This document shows, in pieces, positions 28,006 through 40,998 of a DNA stretch of 64,000 nucleotides. Each line of letters begins with the position of its first letter. Position 1 is the first letter of the stretch. Location of the stretch: NCBI RefSeq assembly GCF_024713945.1, contig NC_134678.1, positions 6,758,001-6,822,000 of the forward strand. Direction: 5' to 3'. The notes below the pieces were generated by a model that saw only the letters and a program-made list of their open reading frames with translations, was not told the origin of the DNA and did not search any database. The DNA is from Dermatophagoides farinae. Its lineage: Eukaryota > Arthropoda > Arachnida > Sarcoptiformes > Pyroglyphidae. The position numbers and the translations under genes were made by a program.

Positions 28006-31000
28006 GAAAAAAGCAAATGTTTAGGCCGAAAAAAAGTTTTCTATGCATCATTTTCTCTCTCTCTCACTCTCTATTTATCTGTCTCATGAATCCACTTAGC
28101 CATTAATGTGATGATTCTATTTTTATATTTCATTTGTTGTTGTTGTTGTTGTTGTTCATTTAAATATTTCTTTTTTCTCCAGCTTTTCCAATGTTTCATA
28201 ACGCACACACAAAATTCACATTTATTTTTTTTCCAAAATGAATTTGTTTTCGATTCGAAAATGAAAACTTTTGACGATTCATAAGTGATGATGACTATTC
28301 AATCATAGAATTGAAAAAAAAATTTTTTCTTTTTAAATCGATTTTTCCTCTGTCTCTCCGATTTGATCGTTTGTGTGTGTGTGTGTGTGTACCGTTTTTA
28401 CGGTAAAACTATCCATGGCAGAAAAATAAATTTGCATCTCGAGAGGAAATAAAAAAAAAAAAATAAACGTGCATTTATCAACGGAAAAAAATTGTTCAAT
28501 ACCGGATTCAAATGTTTTTCGATTCTTCACTTATTGCTTTTTACTCCCCTATCTCTCTCTCTCTCAACATTTCATTCTTGAAAAATTATTGATTATTATC
28601 ATTTGAATATTAAATTGAAAGCATCATTCAATTCATGATGATGATGATGATGATGATGATGAATAATTCGGAATCCGGGCTCGATATATTTCATTTCATT
28701 CTATTTTGCTTCTACTCTGAAAAAATTATCAGAATTTTACGATTGAAATTTTTTTTTTGCCTTCTGATTTTCAAGGCCTTTTATTATTATATTATTATTA
28801 TTATGCTACTACGTTAGTTTTCAACTCAACCACAATGTTTGAAAATTCTATCAATCAATCATTGATGATTGTCGATCAAAAAAAAAAATAAAAAATAAAA
28901 AATAATAGCGGACCACTTATGTACCTGTCGATTATGAACAATCATTTTTACAAACACTTAATATTCAACATACTAGAATGTTGGTCGAAAGAAATCGATC
29001 ATTATATATATTTTTTTTTTCACTGGTAACATTATTGTTTTCTTTTAAATTCGATTCTTAAGAAATGGATGGCAATGAAAAAAAAATCAAAAAAAAATAA
29101 TAATAATCGATCGTTGCCATCCGGTTTTTTTTTTCATTTTATTCTCATTGTTCATTCGTTCGTTCGTCATGATGATTCTGGAGCCAGAATCGATTTTATT
29201 ATTGCTTGTCGGTTGTTGTGTTTTCTTAGTTCATCATCTTGAACAAACATGAGAAAAAAAAATCATTGCCATACATATACATATACAAAATAATGAGAAA
29301 CTGAATGCAACAAATCTTGTCACTAAAATCGATTATTTGTCTCTCTCTCTCCATTCTCTCTTTGAATTTTATTTCTGTTTGCTTGTTTTTTTTATTCTTG
29401 TGTTTGTGTTTCTTCATAATACAACAATACGATTGAATTCAAATTTGGATGAAAAAAAAAACATTAATGAACTCTACACACATCAAAGATTGTCAAATAA
29501 AATAAAATAAAATTGAATTAAAATGCAATTCAATTCAATTCATGATTTAATTGATTTTCTCTTGTTGTTCCGGTGAAAACAATTTATCCACCATCAGATA
29601 AAGTCAATGAAAATTGTACACACATATGGAATAAAATTCTATATGGCCAAAAAAAAAATCGATAATAATAATAATAATGATGATCATGATCATGATCATG
29701 TTGACATCCACCAGAAACGAAATTCCTGGAAAGAATTTTTTTCTTTCTACACAAAGAATTTTTCAATGTGCCACTTCATCATCATCATCATCATCGATGA
29801 TCATGATGATGACCCGAAAAAATTGAAAAATGATTGCTCAATGTGGCCATTAAAATGGAATTTCTGTTTTTATTATTGTTGTTGATATTTGAATTTTTTG
29901 ACACTACTTTCTGAAATTTTTACTCAAAAAAAAAAAAAAAAAAAATGGCTAATTTTTTTTCTCATGCAAAATGCATTCATACATTACAAGTACAATACTT
30001 GAAATGATGATGATGAACACTTGAAATGCCGAAAAATTTTTTTTTTTAAATCTTCATCATCATCATCGTCATCATTATTATCAATATTTTGACAAAAAAC
30101 TTTTTCATTCCGTTTTTCTCTCTAGGGTATTCTTTTGTTTTGGTTTAAAATTTTGATACAAACACAAATATGATGAATAGTGAAAGTGGTTACTTTTCAT
30201 TTATTAAAACTGATTTTCTGTTTTGTTTTCATTTCATCTTAAAAATTAAATTTTCTTGATATTCAATTTTTTTCTTCTTCTTCTTCTTCTTCTGGTGAAT
30301 TTGTTTTTTTTTCATCTTTGTTCATTCACCGGCATTTTGAGTTTCGGCAACAAACAGAACTAATTTGGTTCTATTCTGTATGCTTGAACAAATTGCCAAT
30401 TTCACAATGATATGAGCAAGAAAAAAAGAAAAAAGAATAAATAAATGAATGAATGAATGAATTCGGTAAACACTGAAGTTTTTTTTTGAAAAAAATTTTT
30501 TTTTTTCATTCAATAAAATACAAAACAAAATTCACACACACATTGCTAGAAATGATTGCAGAAAAAAAAATCAATAATATGAAATGAAAAAAAAACAATT
30601 CCGGTAAACAATTTTGATTTCAAATTCTGCCAAGATAGAATTTATTTATTGCTTTTTATTCTGAAGAATTTTCAATTTTGAAAACGTTTTTTTTATTCAT
30701 TTCATAAATGAAAAAAAAGGGTTAACACAACCATTGTGGTGGTGGTGGTGGTGGTGGAAACATATTTGAATTTTTAAATTTCAAATTTTGATTGATAACA
30801 ATTTAAATGCTAATATATCAATGATGATTGTCGTTTTTTTTTCTCTTATATGCCCAAACCACACAAATTCCGGATAACCGGATTCGGATATGCATTAAAA
30901 ACAAAACAAAACACGACAATATGAGACATTTGAAACCGATTGATCAGTTCACATATATGATAATAATATTTTTTTTGTTCTGTTTTTATTTTCATATCCG

Positions 31001-34000
31001 GAAATTCACAACTAGAGCGGAAAAAAAGTCATATCAAAAGCATCATATCACTATTATTATCATTTGTTCGCACAAATAATGAAAAAAAAACACACAGATT
31101 CTAATATATATCTACATTCATCAATCTTGATGGAATGAAATAAAATGAAATGAAAAAAATTCTTGTTTCTTTATGTATATTGTGGTGGTGTCGGTGGTGG
31201 TGGTGGTGGTATACTGGTAACCGATGATCCAATGCAATGAATGATTGAATGAATGAATGAATGGAAAACAATCAAGAATATGTCTAGATAATCAAACGAG
31301 AATATAATCCACAAATATAATGATGATGATGATGATGATGATGATATGGTTCAGTTTATTGGCATATGTTCACAAATAAAAATTGGAAAACAGAAAAACT
31401 TTTGTTCAGTGGGTTTTTTTTTCATTTTATTTTGTTTTGGCATTCCATCGGATAAAAAGAAACAAATACACAAATTATCAGATCGATAAAAACAGAGATT
31501 TATACATTCATTCATTCATTCGTGGTCATTATTTTTGGCCTAATAATTTTTGGTTTTTGTATTGTTTCTATAGAATGTTTTTCGATACATTCGATTGGCC
31601 AATATTGAAACAAAATCTATAACATTTTGTGCGCGTGTGTGTGTATTCTAGGTACAAAAAAGCAAAAAAAAAAACGAAATCAATTCAAGTATTTAACGAA
31701 AAAAGAAGAAAAAAATTCAAAGTTATAGAAAAAAACAGAGAGAGGCTGAATAGAATTTTTTTTTTGCAATTTTTTAACGATCTCTGATCATCATCAATTC
31801 CCCACCAGCATACATATATATATATAGTTCACTAATTGGCTTATTATGAGAATTTTTTTTTGTAGAATCAGAGAATTCGCCTTTTTTTGACTGGCTTTTG
31901 TTTACTACCAACGAATTTTTTTTTCTTCTCTCTTTATACCCCAAAAAAAATGATAGAAGATAATTGGACCTCATTGAATGATGTGATCATCATCATCATC
32001 ATCATCATCATCCCTACATCCGAACAGCATTGATTTTTAGTTTAATTTTCACAAAACTATTCATATTTCCAATGTTTTGTGTTTATATTTCAAAAACGAT
32101 ACAACAACAACAACAACAAAAAGAAACGTGTTTTTTGGTCTGTGTGTGTGTGTGTGGGTATGAGTGGATCCTCATCATCATGATGAGATTTAATTATTTT
32201 TTCATCATCATCATCATTGTTGTTGTACGAAATCAACAATCAATACTCACGATCAATGTTGTGGATAATAAAATCAAGATCAAAAAGATAGAAAAAGAGA
32301 AAAAAAAAAAAAAAAAAACGAAAACGAATGAAATCTATTCCATCTATCGATGAAATAGATTGGCAATACACGTAAATCAAATTAATTAAATTGCTTTGCA
32401 ACATTTCAAAAAATTTTAGTTTTTCCACATTTTTATTGCGAATTCGTTTCTTATTCTTTTTTATAATTTACAATTATTAATGATTTATATATCTAACGAT
32501 AATGACAAGATTTTCATTTTGAATCATGAATGATTATAGATGGTAGAGTGTAAATATCGATTTTTTGGTCCCAAAATTCAATCAATAGCAGCAGTAGTAA
32601 TTGGGAAAAAAAATCCAGATCAGAACAACTTTGTATTTTGACAATTTCATATGGATCGAGCTCATTAGGTTGTAGTTTTTTTTGGCATCAAATAAAACGA
32701 AAAAAAACGACCTGAAGCAAATATTCATGGCAACAACCAAACGATTGATCATAAAAGAAATTTTTTCTTTCTCCCATCTTATCCTACATGTGATCGATTT
32801 TATGCCGATCATCATCATTAAATAGGCAATTTTTTTTCTCTTGGTAAAAATGTTGAGCTGAGAATATGAAAAGAATCGAGAAGAAGAAAGAATAGAAAAA
32901 TCCATTTTTATGTGTGTGTGTGTGTGTTCAGGTATTATACACAACATTCAGATTCCTCATCATCATCGTCATCATCATCATCATTATGGTTATCCGGTTT
33001 ATTATTCAAAAAAAAAAATTGAAATTCTGTATTTGCCTAAGACATGTGCACCAATACAGAATTTTTTCCAAGCAAATAATGTTTTTTTTTGTTGTTGTTG
33101 TGAAAACACTAAAAAACAATTTTTTCTGCCACCGATTTTTTTTTAGTTTTCAAAAATTTAACCTTTTAAAAAACATGAAAACATTCATTCTCGATATATA
33201 ATTTTTTTTTTCGTTTCCTAGTGTATATGCATGTGTGTATAGTTCATTTTTTGTTTCTTCTTTGTGAACGAATAAATAAATGGTATATAAATCAACAACA
33301 ACAACAAAAATGATGAAGAAAATTATGGCGAAAACAAACCAAATGCAAAACAGATGCACATTACACACACACACACACACAAAAACCGATTGAATCAAGT
33401 GTAAAGAAAAATGTAAAGTAAAAAAATGAAATAAAAAAAAAATCCAAAACAAAACAAAAAAAATCTCATGTTCCGATATTGTGTCTGTGTGTGATCCATT
33501 AAAGAATCCAATGTTATCCTTTTGTTGTTGTTGTTGTTGAAACGACGTGATTTGAATTATATGCTCGTGTATGTGTGTGTGTGCGTGTGACAAGGAAACG
33601 TGGAAAAAAATTTGTTTTCATCATAAACATTCATGAATCGACCAAAAAAAAAACCGAATCGATTGATGTCGAATGATCGAATTCAGATGTTTATAAGTGC
33701 AAAAAACATTTTTAAAAATAGATTGTTTTGTTTTGTTTTTTTTTACCATTTGAAGCCTAATTAGAACAGCCCTTTGGCATAATACGAACTTATCATCTTT
33801 ATATAACACTTGTATAATACGGTGGTCCAATATTTTTTCGAATGAATCAATGGAAAATAAAATTTCGTTGTTCACTTGACATTTTGTATTGTTTCTATTT
33901 TCCAAATTCTCTTTCGATTCGATTTTTTTTTCTATTCAATCTAACGATGATGACAAATAATTGAACAATTTTACTGTTCAATTAACATTTTTATTGAAAT

Positions 34001-34559
34001 TCGTTGCTGTTGTTGTTGTTTGGTTTCAACTTTCAGTATTTTCTATATGATTGAAATGGAAAAAAACTTTTTTCTCGTTTCTTTTCCGACCAGTTTATGG
34101 CTTCCAGGAACATTATAGATGACTGGACACACACACACACACAAAAAAATTCTTCTGTTCAATCGGTCAATCGATTGTCGTCGTTGCTGTTGTTGTTGTT
34201 GTTATTGTTGATGACGATTTTTATTTGCCAAGTTCAAATTGAAAATTTTTTTTAATGTCAATTTTTTTTAAACAATTCAATGACACAAATTCAATTCTTA
34301 CAATTCATTGCAATTCTTTCTTGTTGTTGGTATTTTGTTTCTCGTTTTAGTTTTTTTTTTTGCTGATGATTGCTGGATTTTTGTTTCTATTCATTCTGTT
34401 GTTGTTGTTGTTGTTGTTGTTGCTCGTTTATTCTATAGAATCTAGAAAAAAATGAGAAAACAGAATTTCAATATATCATGAATGAAACGAAAAAAAAAGA
34501 AATTATTCACATTTTTTTTGCTTTATTCTTCTTCTTCTTTTTTTTTGCATTTTTCATAG

Positions 34560-36488
34560 TATTCAGGCCACAAAATTCCACTGAAACAGCACCAGATGAT
34601 GATAAAATGATGGCTGAAGCGGCTAAAACATTGACATCACATGAACAGCAACAGCAGCAGCAATCATCAAATTTAACAAAAACAACACCAATTTCCAGAT
34701 CTGGTAGTGGCAGTGGTGGTGGTGGTCATCAACAAAATTTTGAACCAATTGTCGATACATTAGAAGTTTGTGATAAAGCGGCAGCACGGTAAGTGTGTTT
34801 AATTCATTTAATGAATGAATGAATAGCCAACCAGAATGGTAAACAACACATTAAATTGTCGTCAATTGCACTGGAAATATTTGAAGAAGAAAAAACAAAG
34901 AAAAAAAGATGAAATTGAAATTCTGAAATTCTTTTTTCTCGGCTATGCCAATTGTCATCATTGTACATACACACACATAATGTTTAAGATTACTTTTCAT
35001 AATTAAAAAAAAAAGTTTTAGGACTTTCTTATATCGTACACTTGAGAATATAAACAGACAAACAGACAGGCAGACACATTAAAAGGAAAAGATGGCCAAT
35101 TTTCACCAGTACCAGAATCATCATCAACTGTGTATAATAAAAATTGGACAAAAATTGTCGAAAATGGAAACAAAGTTTTCATTTCATTTCATTTCATGTT
35201 GTTCATCACCTTTTTTTTCATACACATTATCAAACTTTATATGCCATTAGTTTTTTTTTGTTGTTGTTTTTTCACATATATACAGAGAGAAAAAAAAATT
35301 TGAAATGTGACTGGTTTATACTGAATGATGATGATGATTAAATGTTTGCTTCACTGTCATAAATTAGCCGGACAAATTTCATTCACATATAGAAAGATTT
35401 AGACAGAAAAAAAAACAAAAAGAGAGAGACGCACATACAAACAAACAAATCAGTAAAATGGACAAGTTTTTTTGTTGTTGTTGTTGTTGTTGTTGTTGCT
35501 GAAAATGACGAGAAACTTTGCCTTATCATCAGTTTTTAGCTATCGTAATGAAAATTATATGCACACACACACCATTCACATACAATTCAAGTGGAAAAAA
35601 GTTACACACACACACACACGTCAGCATTATCTATTCACAGATATATAAAATAAATGTGAATAAACTATCAAGAAGATGAGAGAAAAAAATTGATGGATTT
35701 TTCCTGTTGTTGTTGTTGTTGCCATTTTAATAATCGGACTGTTAATTTTTTTTCCCCATTGTTTTTTCCATTTTCATTCATTTTCAACTATTAATATCAT
35801 CCAATATATAGACTACGTGAATTGGCCAAACATTTGGAACATGGAGATATACCGAATGAAGTTTTACAGAAAACATTTCAATATGCAGCCTATGTATTGG
35901 ATACAGTTAGTATGGATGAAACAAGGTATGTGAATGTGAATGACAAAATATTTGTGGTGGTCATTTATTTTTTGTCCATATGTAAACAAAAAAAAAAAAA
36001 TCTTAGTATTTGCATTGATATATGCTAATTAGCAATTAGAATGCCATAACTAGATTGATTGATAATTTTTAAAAATGAAAAAATCAAATTACGTTCGATA
36101 TGTTTATTTTCAATCACTAACTAATAACCAATTTAAATTTAAATTTAAATCTAATCTGAATCTAAAAAAAAAAAAATTTTAATTTTACTAAAATAAAAAA
36201 TTTACGTCATGTAAACATAGACGTCGCTGTAAATTAATACAACAGCAACATCATCATAATCAGCAGCAGCAGCAGCAATTAAATCGTTATTATCATAATC
36301 GTGGACATGGAACACAACAACAACAACAACAACAACAAAAATCATGTCCAAGATTATTACGTAGTCAATCAACGGCATCATCAAGTTCACCACCGCCTTT
36401 ATTATCATCATCATCATCATCCACAACACATCAACAACAACAACAACAACTACCACCACCATCATCATCACCATCGCAACAACATCAA

Positions 36489-36519
<31 letters not shown>

Positions 36520-39500
36520 TGATCAATGTGGCCAAAGAATCTTCCAAAATATTCAATAATGGCCAACATACACTGCCTTGCCAATCAAAGTCCAATAATA
36601 ATAATAATAATAAAAATAATAATGAAAACAATAACAACAACATTGATCCATCAATGCCAAATTCGATCAAATCGAAAATTGATTCAGTAAAAAAAGCTAT
36701 ACTAGATCAAGTTGATCCACAAAAAAAGAAAAAAAAGAAAAAATTGTCAACAAACAATGATAATAATATTAAAAATATTGACATCAATAATGATCACAAT
36801 GATGATGACGACGATGACGACGACGACGACGATGATGATGATGGAGATATTACTAATAATAATGATTCCTACAGCAATATGAACAAAATTTCAATGATGG
36901 AAAAAAATTCACAAGATTCAAGGTTCAAAAAAAACAAAAACAGTGAAATAAAATATTTTCTAAAATAAAAACTGATCCCCATAGCAAGCGAAAGTTAAAA
37001 AAAAAACCAATTTTCAGGAAGAAAAAAAATTTCATTTTTCCATTCCCAAAAAGGATTTAGTCGTTGCTGTATTAGATATATAGATAGATGCTTTGCAGAG
37101 AAATAGATTCGTTTTCAACAAAAAAAAAAAAAAAAACTTTAGCTTGCTCTAAATACCCAATTTTTTTTCTAGTAGTAGTAATAAATAGAAAATAGAAAAA
37201 TCTTTTTTATAATATATCCAAGTTGTGAGTAATTTTTAAAAACTTTTTATATTAGCAGTTGTGTGTATATTATTACATTATTAATGGATAAACCAACACA
37301 CATACATAGAAAAATCCATTATCACAATGTTTTTTTTATCCTTTAGGAAATGAGTTTTTCAAACAAAAAAAAAAAAAAAAATTATTGAGAAACCTGAAAA
37401 TTTTAACCGAATTTTTCGTTTTTTTCTCTCTCTCACTCTCTGTTTTTGTTTCCAAAAATTCATCCATTCACATTAATATTTTGATGACATTGTATCTATC
37501 TATCTATTCTATTCTATATATAATACAATTTGGCCAGACGTTTATTGGATGAAGAAGATGAATTAGCTGAAGTAAAACCGGATGCTGTACCAAGTGAAGT
37601 ACGTGAATGGCTTACATCTACATTTACAAGGAATCAGGTTTCCACACGTAATCGTTCGGATGATAAACCAAAATTTCGTTCAGTTGCTAATGCAATACGT
37701 GCTGGTATTATGGTCGATAGGTAAAATTAATTGGCCATCATCACTTATCTTGTTATATTAACACTTGTATCATTTTCATTACATAGAATTTATCGCCGAT
37801 TATTCAGTGCTACCACCATACAGATTGCACCGGAAGTTTCAAATTTTCTTAAAGTTTGTATCATAATTATACTAACACAATAATCGATATATTATACAAC
37901 AATTTATCTTCATATCTATTATCATACACACAGGGAACAGATGAATGGTCATTCGATGTGTTTTCATTGAATCAATTACAACAGGGAAAAGTATTGCGTA
38001 ATTTAGCCACTGATCTATTGAATCGTTATGGTCTTATACATAAATTCAAGGTAAATTCAAAAGAATTCAAGAACGAAAAAAAAACAAAATCAAATTTCAT
38101 AATTCCAAATAACAGATTCCAACCAGTAATTTGGATTCATTCTTATCACAAGTGGAATTAGGTTATCAAAAATATCAGAATCCATATCATAATAATTTAC
38201 ATGCAGCTGATGTAACACAAACCGTCCATTATCTATTATGGGTTACTGGATTGGCGGTAAGTAATGTCTGTTTATTTGTTTTGAATCCAGAATAAAATCA
38301 ATTTGAATCGAATGAATTGAATAAATGATACACTCGAACTTTGGAAAAGAGAAAAAAAAATATGAAAAAAAACTATAAAACAACATTATTATGGGAAAAA
38401 AAGCTTGAGGCCATATTGAAATAGATGACATATTTATAATGATGATGATGGTGATGAAAAAGTATCGAACAGGAAAAAAAAATCTGATTAGTCCTAATTC
38501 AATGTATCAATAATCCTGATGATGATGATGATGATGATGATAAAATAAACATAATATATAATCATCATGTGTTTAAGAAGAAATCAATTTGTTGAATTTC
38601 ATTAAGAATTCACGACGAATAGAATATTTTTTGTTTTCATTTTCTTTTTTTTTTCTTATTTTCATTATTTATACCCTTGAAGCAATGGTTGACCGATTTG
38701 GAAATATTCGCTACATTAGTTGCTGCTATCATACATGATTATCAACATACTGGTACTACTAATAATTTTCATATCATGTCTGGGTATGTTTTTTTACTTC
38801 TCTTCGACACAACAATCTATCTATTGATCATAATTGATTTTTTTTTCTGTAAATTTTTTCATTTTTATTTTTGACAGATCCGAAATAAGCCTTTTATATA
38901 ATGATCGTTCTGTATTGGAAAATTTTCACATTTCCGAAGCATTTAGAGTGATACGTAAAGATGATGCAAATATTGTGGCCAATCTAAGTCGTGAAGAATA
39001 TAGGTATATATATTAATCAAATAATTTTATTTCCTATTTCAATGTTTTTTACTTACTTTCACACAGAGAATTTCGTACATTAATCATTGAAATGGTCATC
39101 GCTACCGATATGTCAACACATTTTCAACAGATTAAAACATTGAAAACAATATTAAGCCATCAGGATTTTGTGCTAGATAAACAGAAAGGTTTATCATATA
39201 TATTACATAGTGCCGATATATCACATCCATCGAAAAATTTTGATCTACATCAACGTTGGACATTGTTGTTGATGGAGGAATTTTTTCGTCAGGTAAAAAA
39301 AATAGATAAATTTTGAACGAACAAACAAAAAAAAAAAATTAGAAAAAAAATCCTCACAATTTTCCATTCGAATGATGATGAATAATGAAAAGTTTGTGCA
39401 CAAACATTCATTTCATCAGGCCAAAAAAAAAGACCAAAAAAATTTTCGAGATATGAAAAAAAAGACAAAGATCCAGTAATAGGATTTGATGATCATGAAT

Positions 39501-40998
39501 AACAACAACAACAACAACTTCTACAATGATGATAATAATAATAATACCAAAAATTACCACTGATCTAAATATAATAACGAATGAAGTAAACAAATTCTCA
39601 ATCAACTTTTATGCATTCTGTACATTAATTTTGTTTTGTTTTTTTTTCTTTTCGTTGTTGCTGATGAAGCTCAAACTCTAAATAAAATATAGAGGTGATG
39701 ATAATGTTGGAAGTGAAAGGGGGTGGTGGAAATAGTGGGAAAAAAAGGTTTCAGTATGAATAGATGGAATAGATTGAAGAACGAATGAATGAATGAATGG
39801 ATCGAAAATAATCCAATTTAGTTTGTTTTGATCATCATGTTTATATATTGAGTAATAATATTGGATCGGTTCATCGGTTGAATGATGATGATGATGATCA
39901 TCATCATCATTGAATTCATTAATATATTTTTGAAAGCAAGAAAAACAAAAACAAAATAAAGAATGGCAAAAAAAGAAATGGAGAGAAATTCTATAATCTT
40001 ATATAATGAAGTTACGATGATAATATGTGCCTGTCGATCGTTGTCAATGTTGTGCCACTACATCATGAGATTGAAATTTTAACAACAACAAAAAAAAATC
40101 ACACATTTATTGCATTTAAAGGTCATCATCATCATCATCATTGAAATGAATTTTTCTTTCTTACTTGTTTGTTTGTTTGTTTTGTTTCCTTTATTCTCAT
40201 CTTGATTATTTTTTCTCATTTAATCGTGTTTTTTTTTTTGTTTGTTTATTTTCTTAATGATTTTGGATCGATGTTTTACGATAACAATAATAACAACAAC
40301 AACGACAACAGGGCGATATGGAACGTGAATTAGGTCTTGCCTATTCTCCATTATGTGATCGAAATTCAACATTGATACCTCAATCACAGATTGGTATGTG
40401 TTAATGGTAAATGATTTACTTTTTTTTATTGATTAAAAATTCTTGTCACAATAAAATCAACATAGGTTTTATTGAATTTATTGTTTATCCAACAATGGAA
40501 CTTTGTGGTGATCTTATTGAACGTGTTTATGAACATTTAAATTCATCATCATCATCATCTTCAACATCGACAACGACAACAGTGACGGCAACAGCAACAA
40601 CAATGGCTACTACATCAGTAGATATAATCGAAGAAGAAGAAGATAATGATGATCAAAAGTCTTCCAATGATAATGAAGATGATTTGAAACCGAAACAACA
40701 ACAACAACAAATATCAAGAAATTCATCGACAACAACAACAACCAATTCATCAGCCACTGTGATAACCACAACGACACCCGTATTCAATATGGTGATCAAT
40801 AGTTCAACACGTAAATTATATCGTCCATGGTTACAATATTTGGATCAAAATAAAACTAAATGGCAACAGAAAGCAACGCTTGAAGGTATTATTTTGGATG
40901 ATCAAACAAACAAAAAAAAACAGAATAATAAAATTGATATAAATGATGATGAGAATCATGAATTAAAAGCTAATTCTGATTTGATTCATTTGTTTTGA
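34560..40998 (+). CDS. Pde1c: Calcium/calmodulin-dependent 3',5'-cyclic nucleotide phosphodiesterase 1 (common exons)
   Basis: This enzyme hydrolyses cAMP/cGMP to the 5'-monophosphates under Ca2+/calmodulin control. Constitutive exons by eye: 34560-34788, 35812-35925, 37538-37720, 37787-37853, 37934-38050, 38116-38256, 38683-38783, 38878-39003, 39067-39292, 40312-40393, 40466-40998; phases agree throughout and the stop is at 40996-40998. The first two exons carry the N-terminal regulatory region ending MDETR; then RRLLDEEDE and VPSEVREWLTSTFTR match PDE1 closely. The HD-type catalytic domain shows YHNNLHAADVTQTVHY, IHDYQHTGTTNNFHI, SADISHP and the substrate-pocket SQIGFIEF with its invariant Gln. 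The last exon adds a Ser/Thr/Glu insert before RPWLQYLDQNKTKWQQ, a counterpart of the conserved C-terminal helix. The introns at 34789-35811 and 39293-40311 are repeats only. N-termini probably come from the exons at 1976 and 9068. The family call is near certain; the symbol follows the fly gene. Confidence 0.95.
36221..36922 (+). CDS. Phase-symmetric low-complexity exon within the PDE1 gene (cassette or alternative end)
   Basis: The preceding exon ends in phase 2 (AG) at 35925. An acceptor (ACATAG) at 36220 continues it in frame as RRRCKL and then poly-Gln, Ser/Pro, Asn, Lys and a long Asp run (about 36806-36842). The frame is open and repeat-coding with non-repetitive segments such as MINVAKESSKIFNNGQ. 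An AG/GTTCAA donor at 36923 again leaves phase 2, so inclusion adds exactly 234 codons between MDETR and RLLDEEDE without a frame change; skipping gives the normal PDE1 junction. The GTTCAA donor is weak. If it is not used, the frame stops at 36966-36968, giving a short protein without catalytic domain and a possible alternative 3' end. Known PDE1 proteins have no such insert at this point. Confidence 0.6.

Larger units (their letters stand above)
10302..34559. other. Very long repeat-packed intron (about 24 kb)
   Basis: There is no convincing exon between the donor at 10,302 and the acceptor at 34,560. The sequence is a mosaic of TG/CA, GAT/ATC, TTG/CAA, TC and poly-A/T tracts with short unique spacers. 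Notable tracts are listed separately (14006-14081, 14741-14765, 20465-20490, 21232-21259, 23278-23304, 27585-27637, 27965-28003). Open frames are repeat translations. Two less repetitive islands (about 24,660-24,790 and 33,760-33,905) are discussed under findings. Regulatory elements, small non-coding RNAs or very short exons cannot be excluded by eye. Confidence 0.6.

Noticed and set aside
34478-34559. ORF beginning MNETKKKEIIHIFF ahead of the PDE1 exon
   Set aside because: Reads through the polypyrimidine tract of the acceptor; it is intron, not an N-terminus.
36301-36522. His/Asn-rich plus-strand ORF and Met/Val-rich minus ORF
   Set aside because: Both are other-frame readings of the CAA/TCA repeats in the phosphodiesterase cassette exon, whose phase-correct frame is open throughout.
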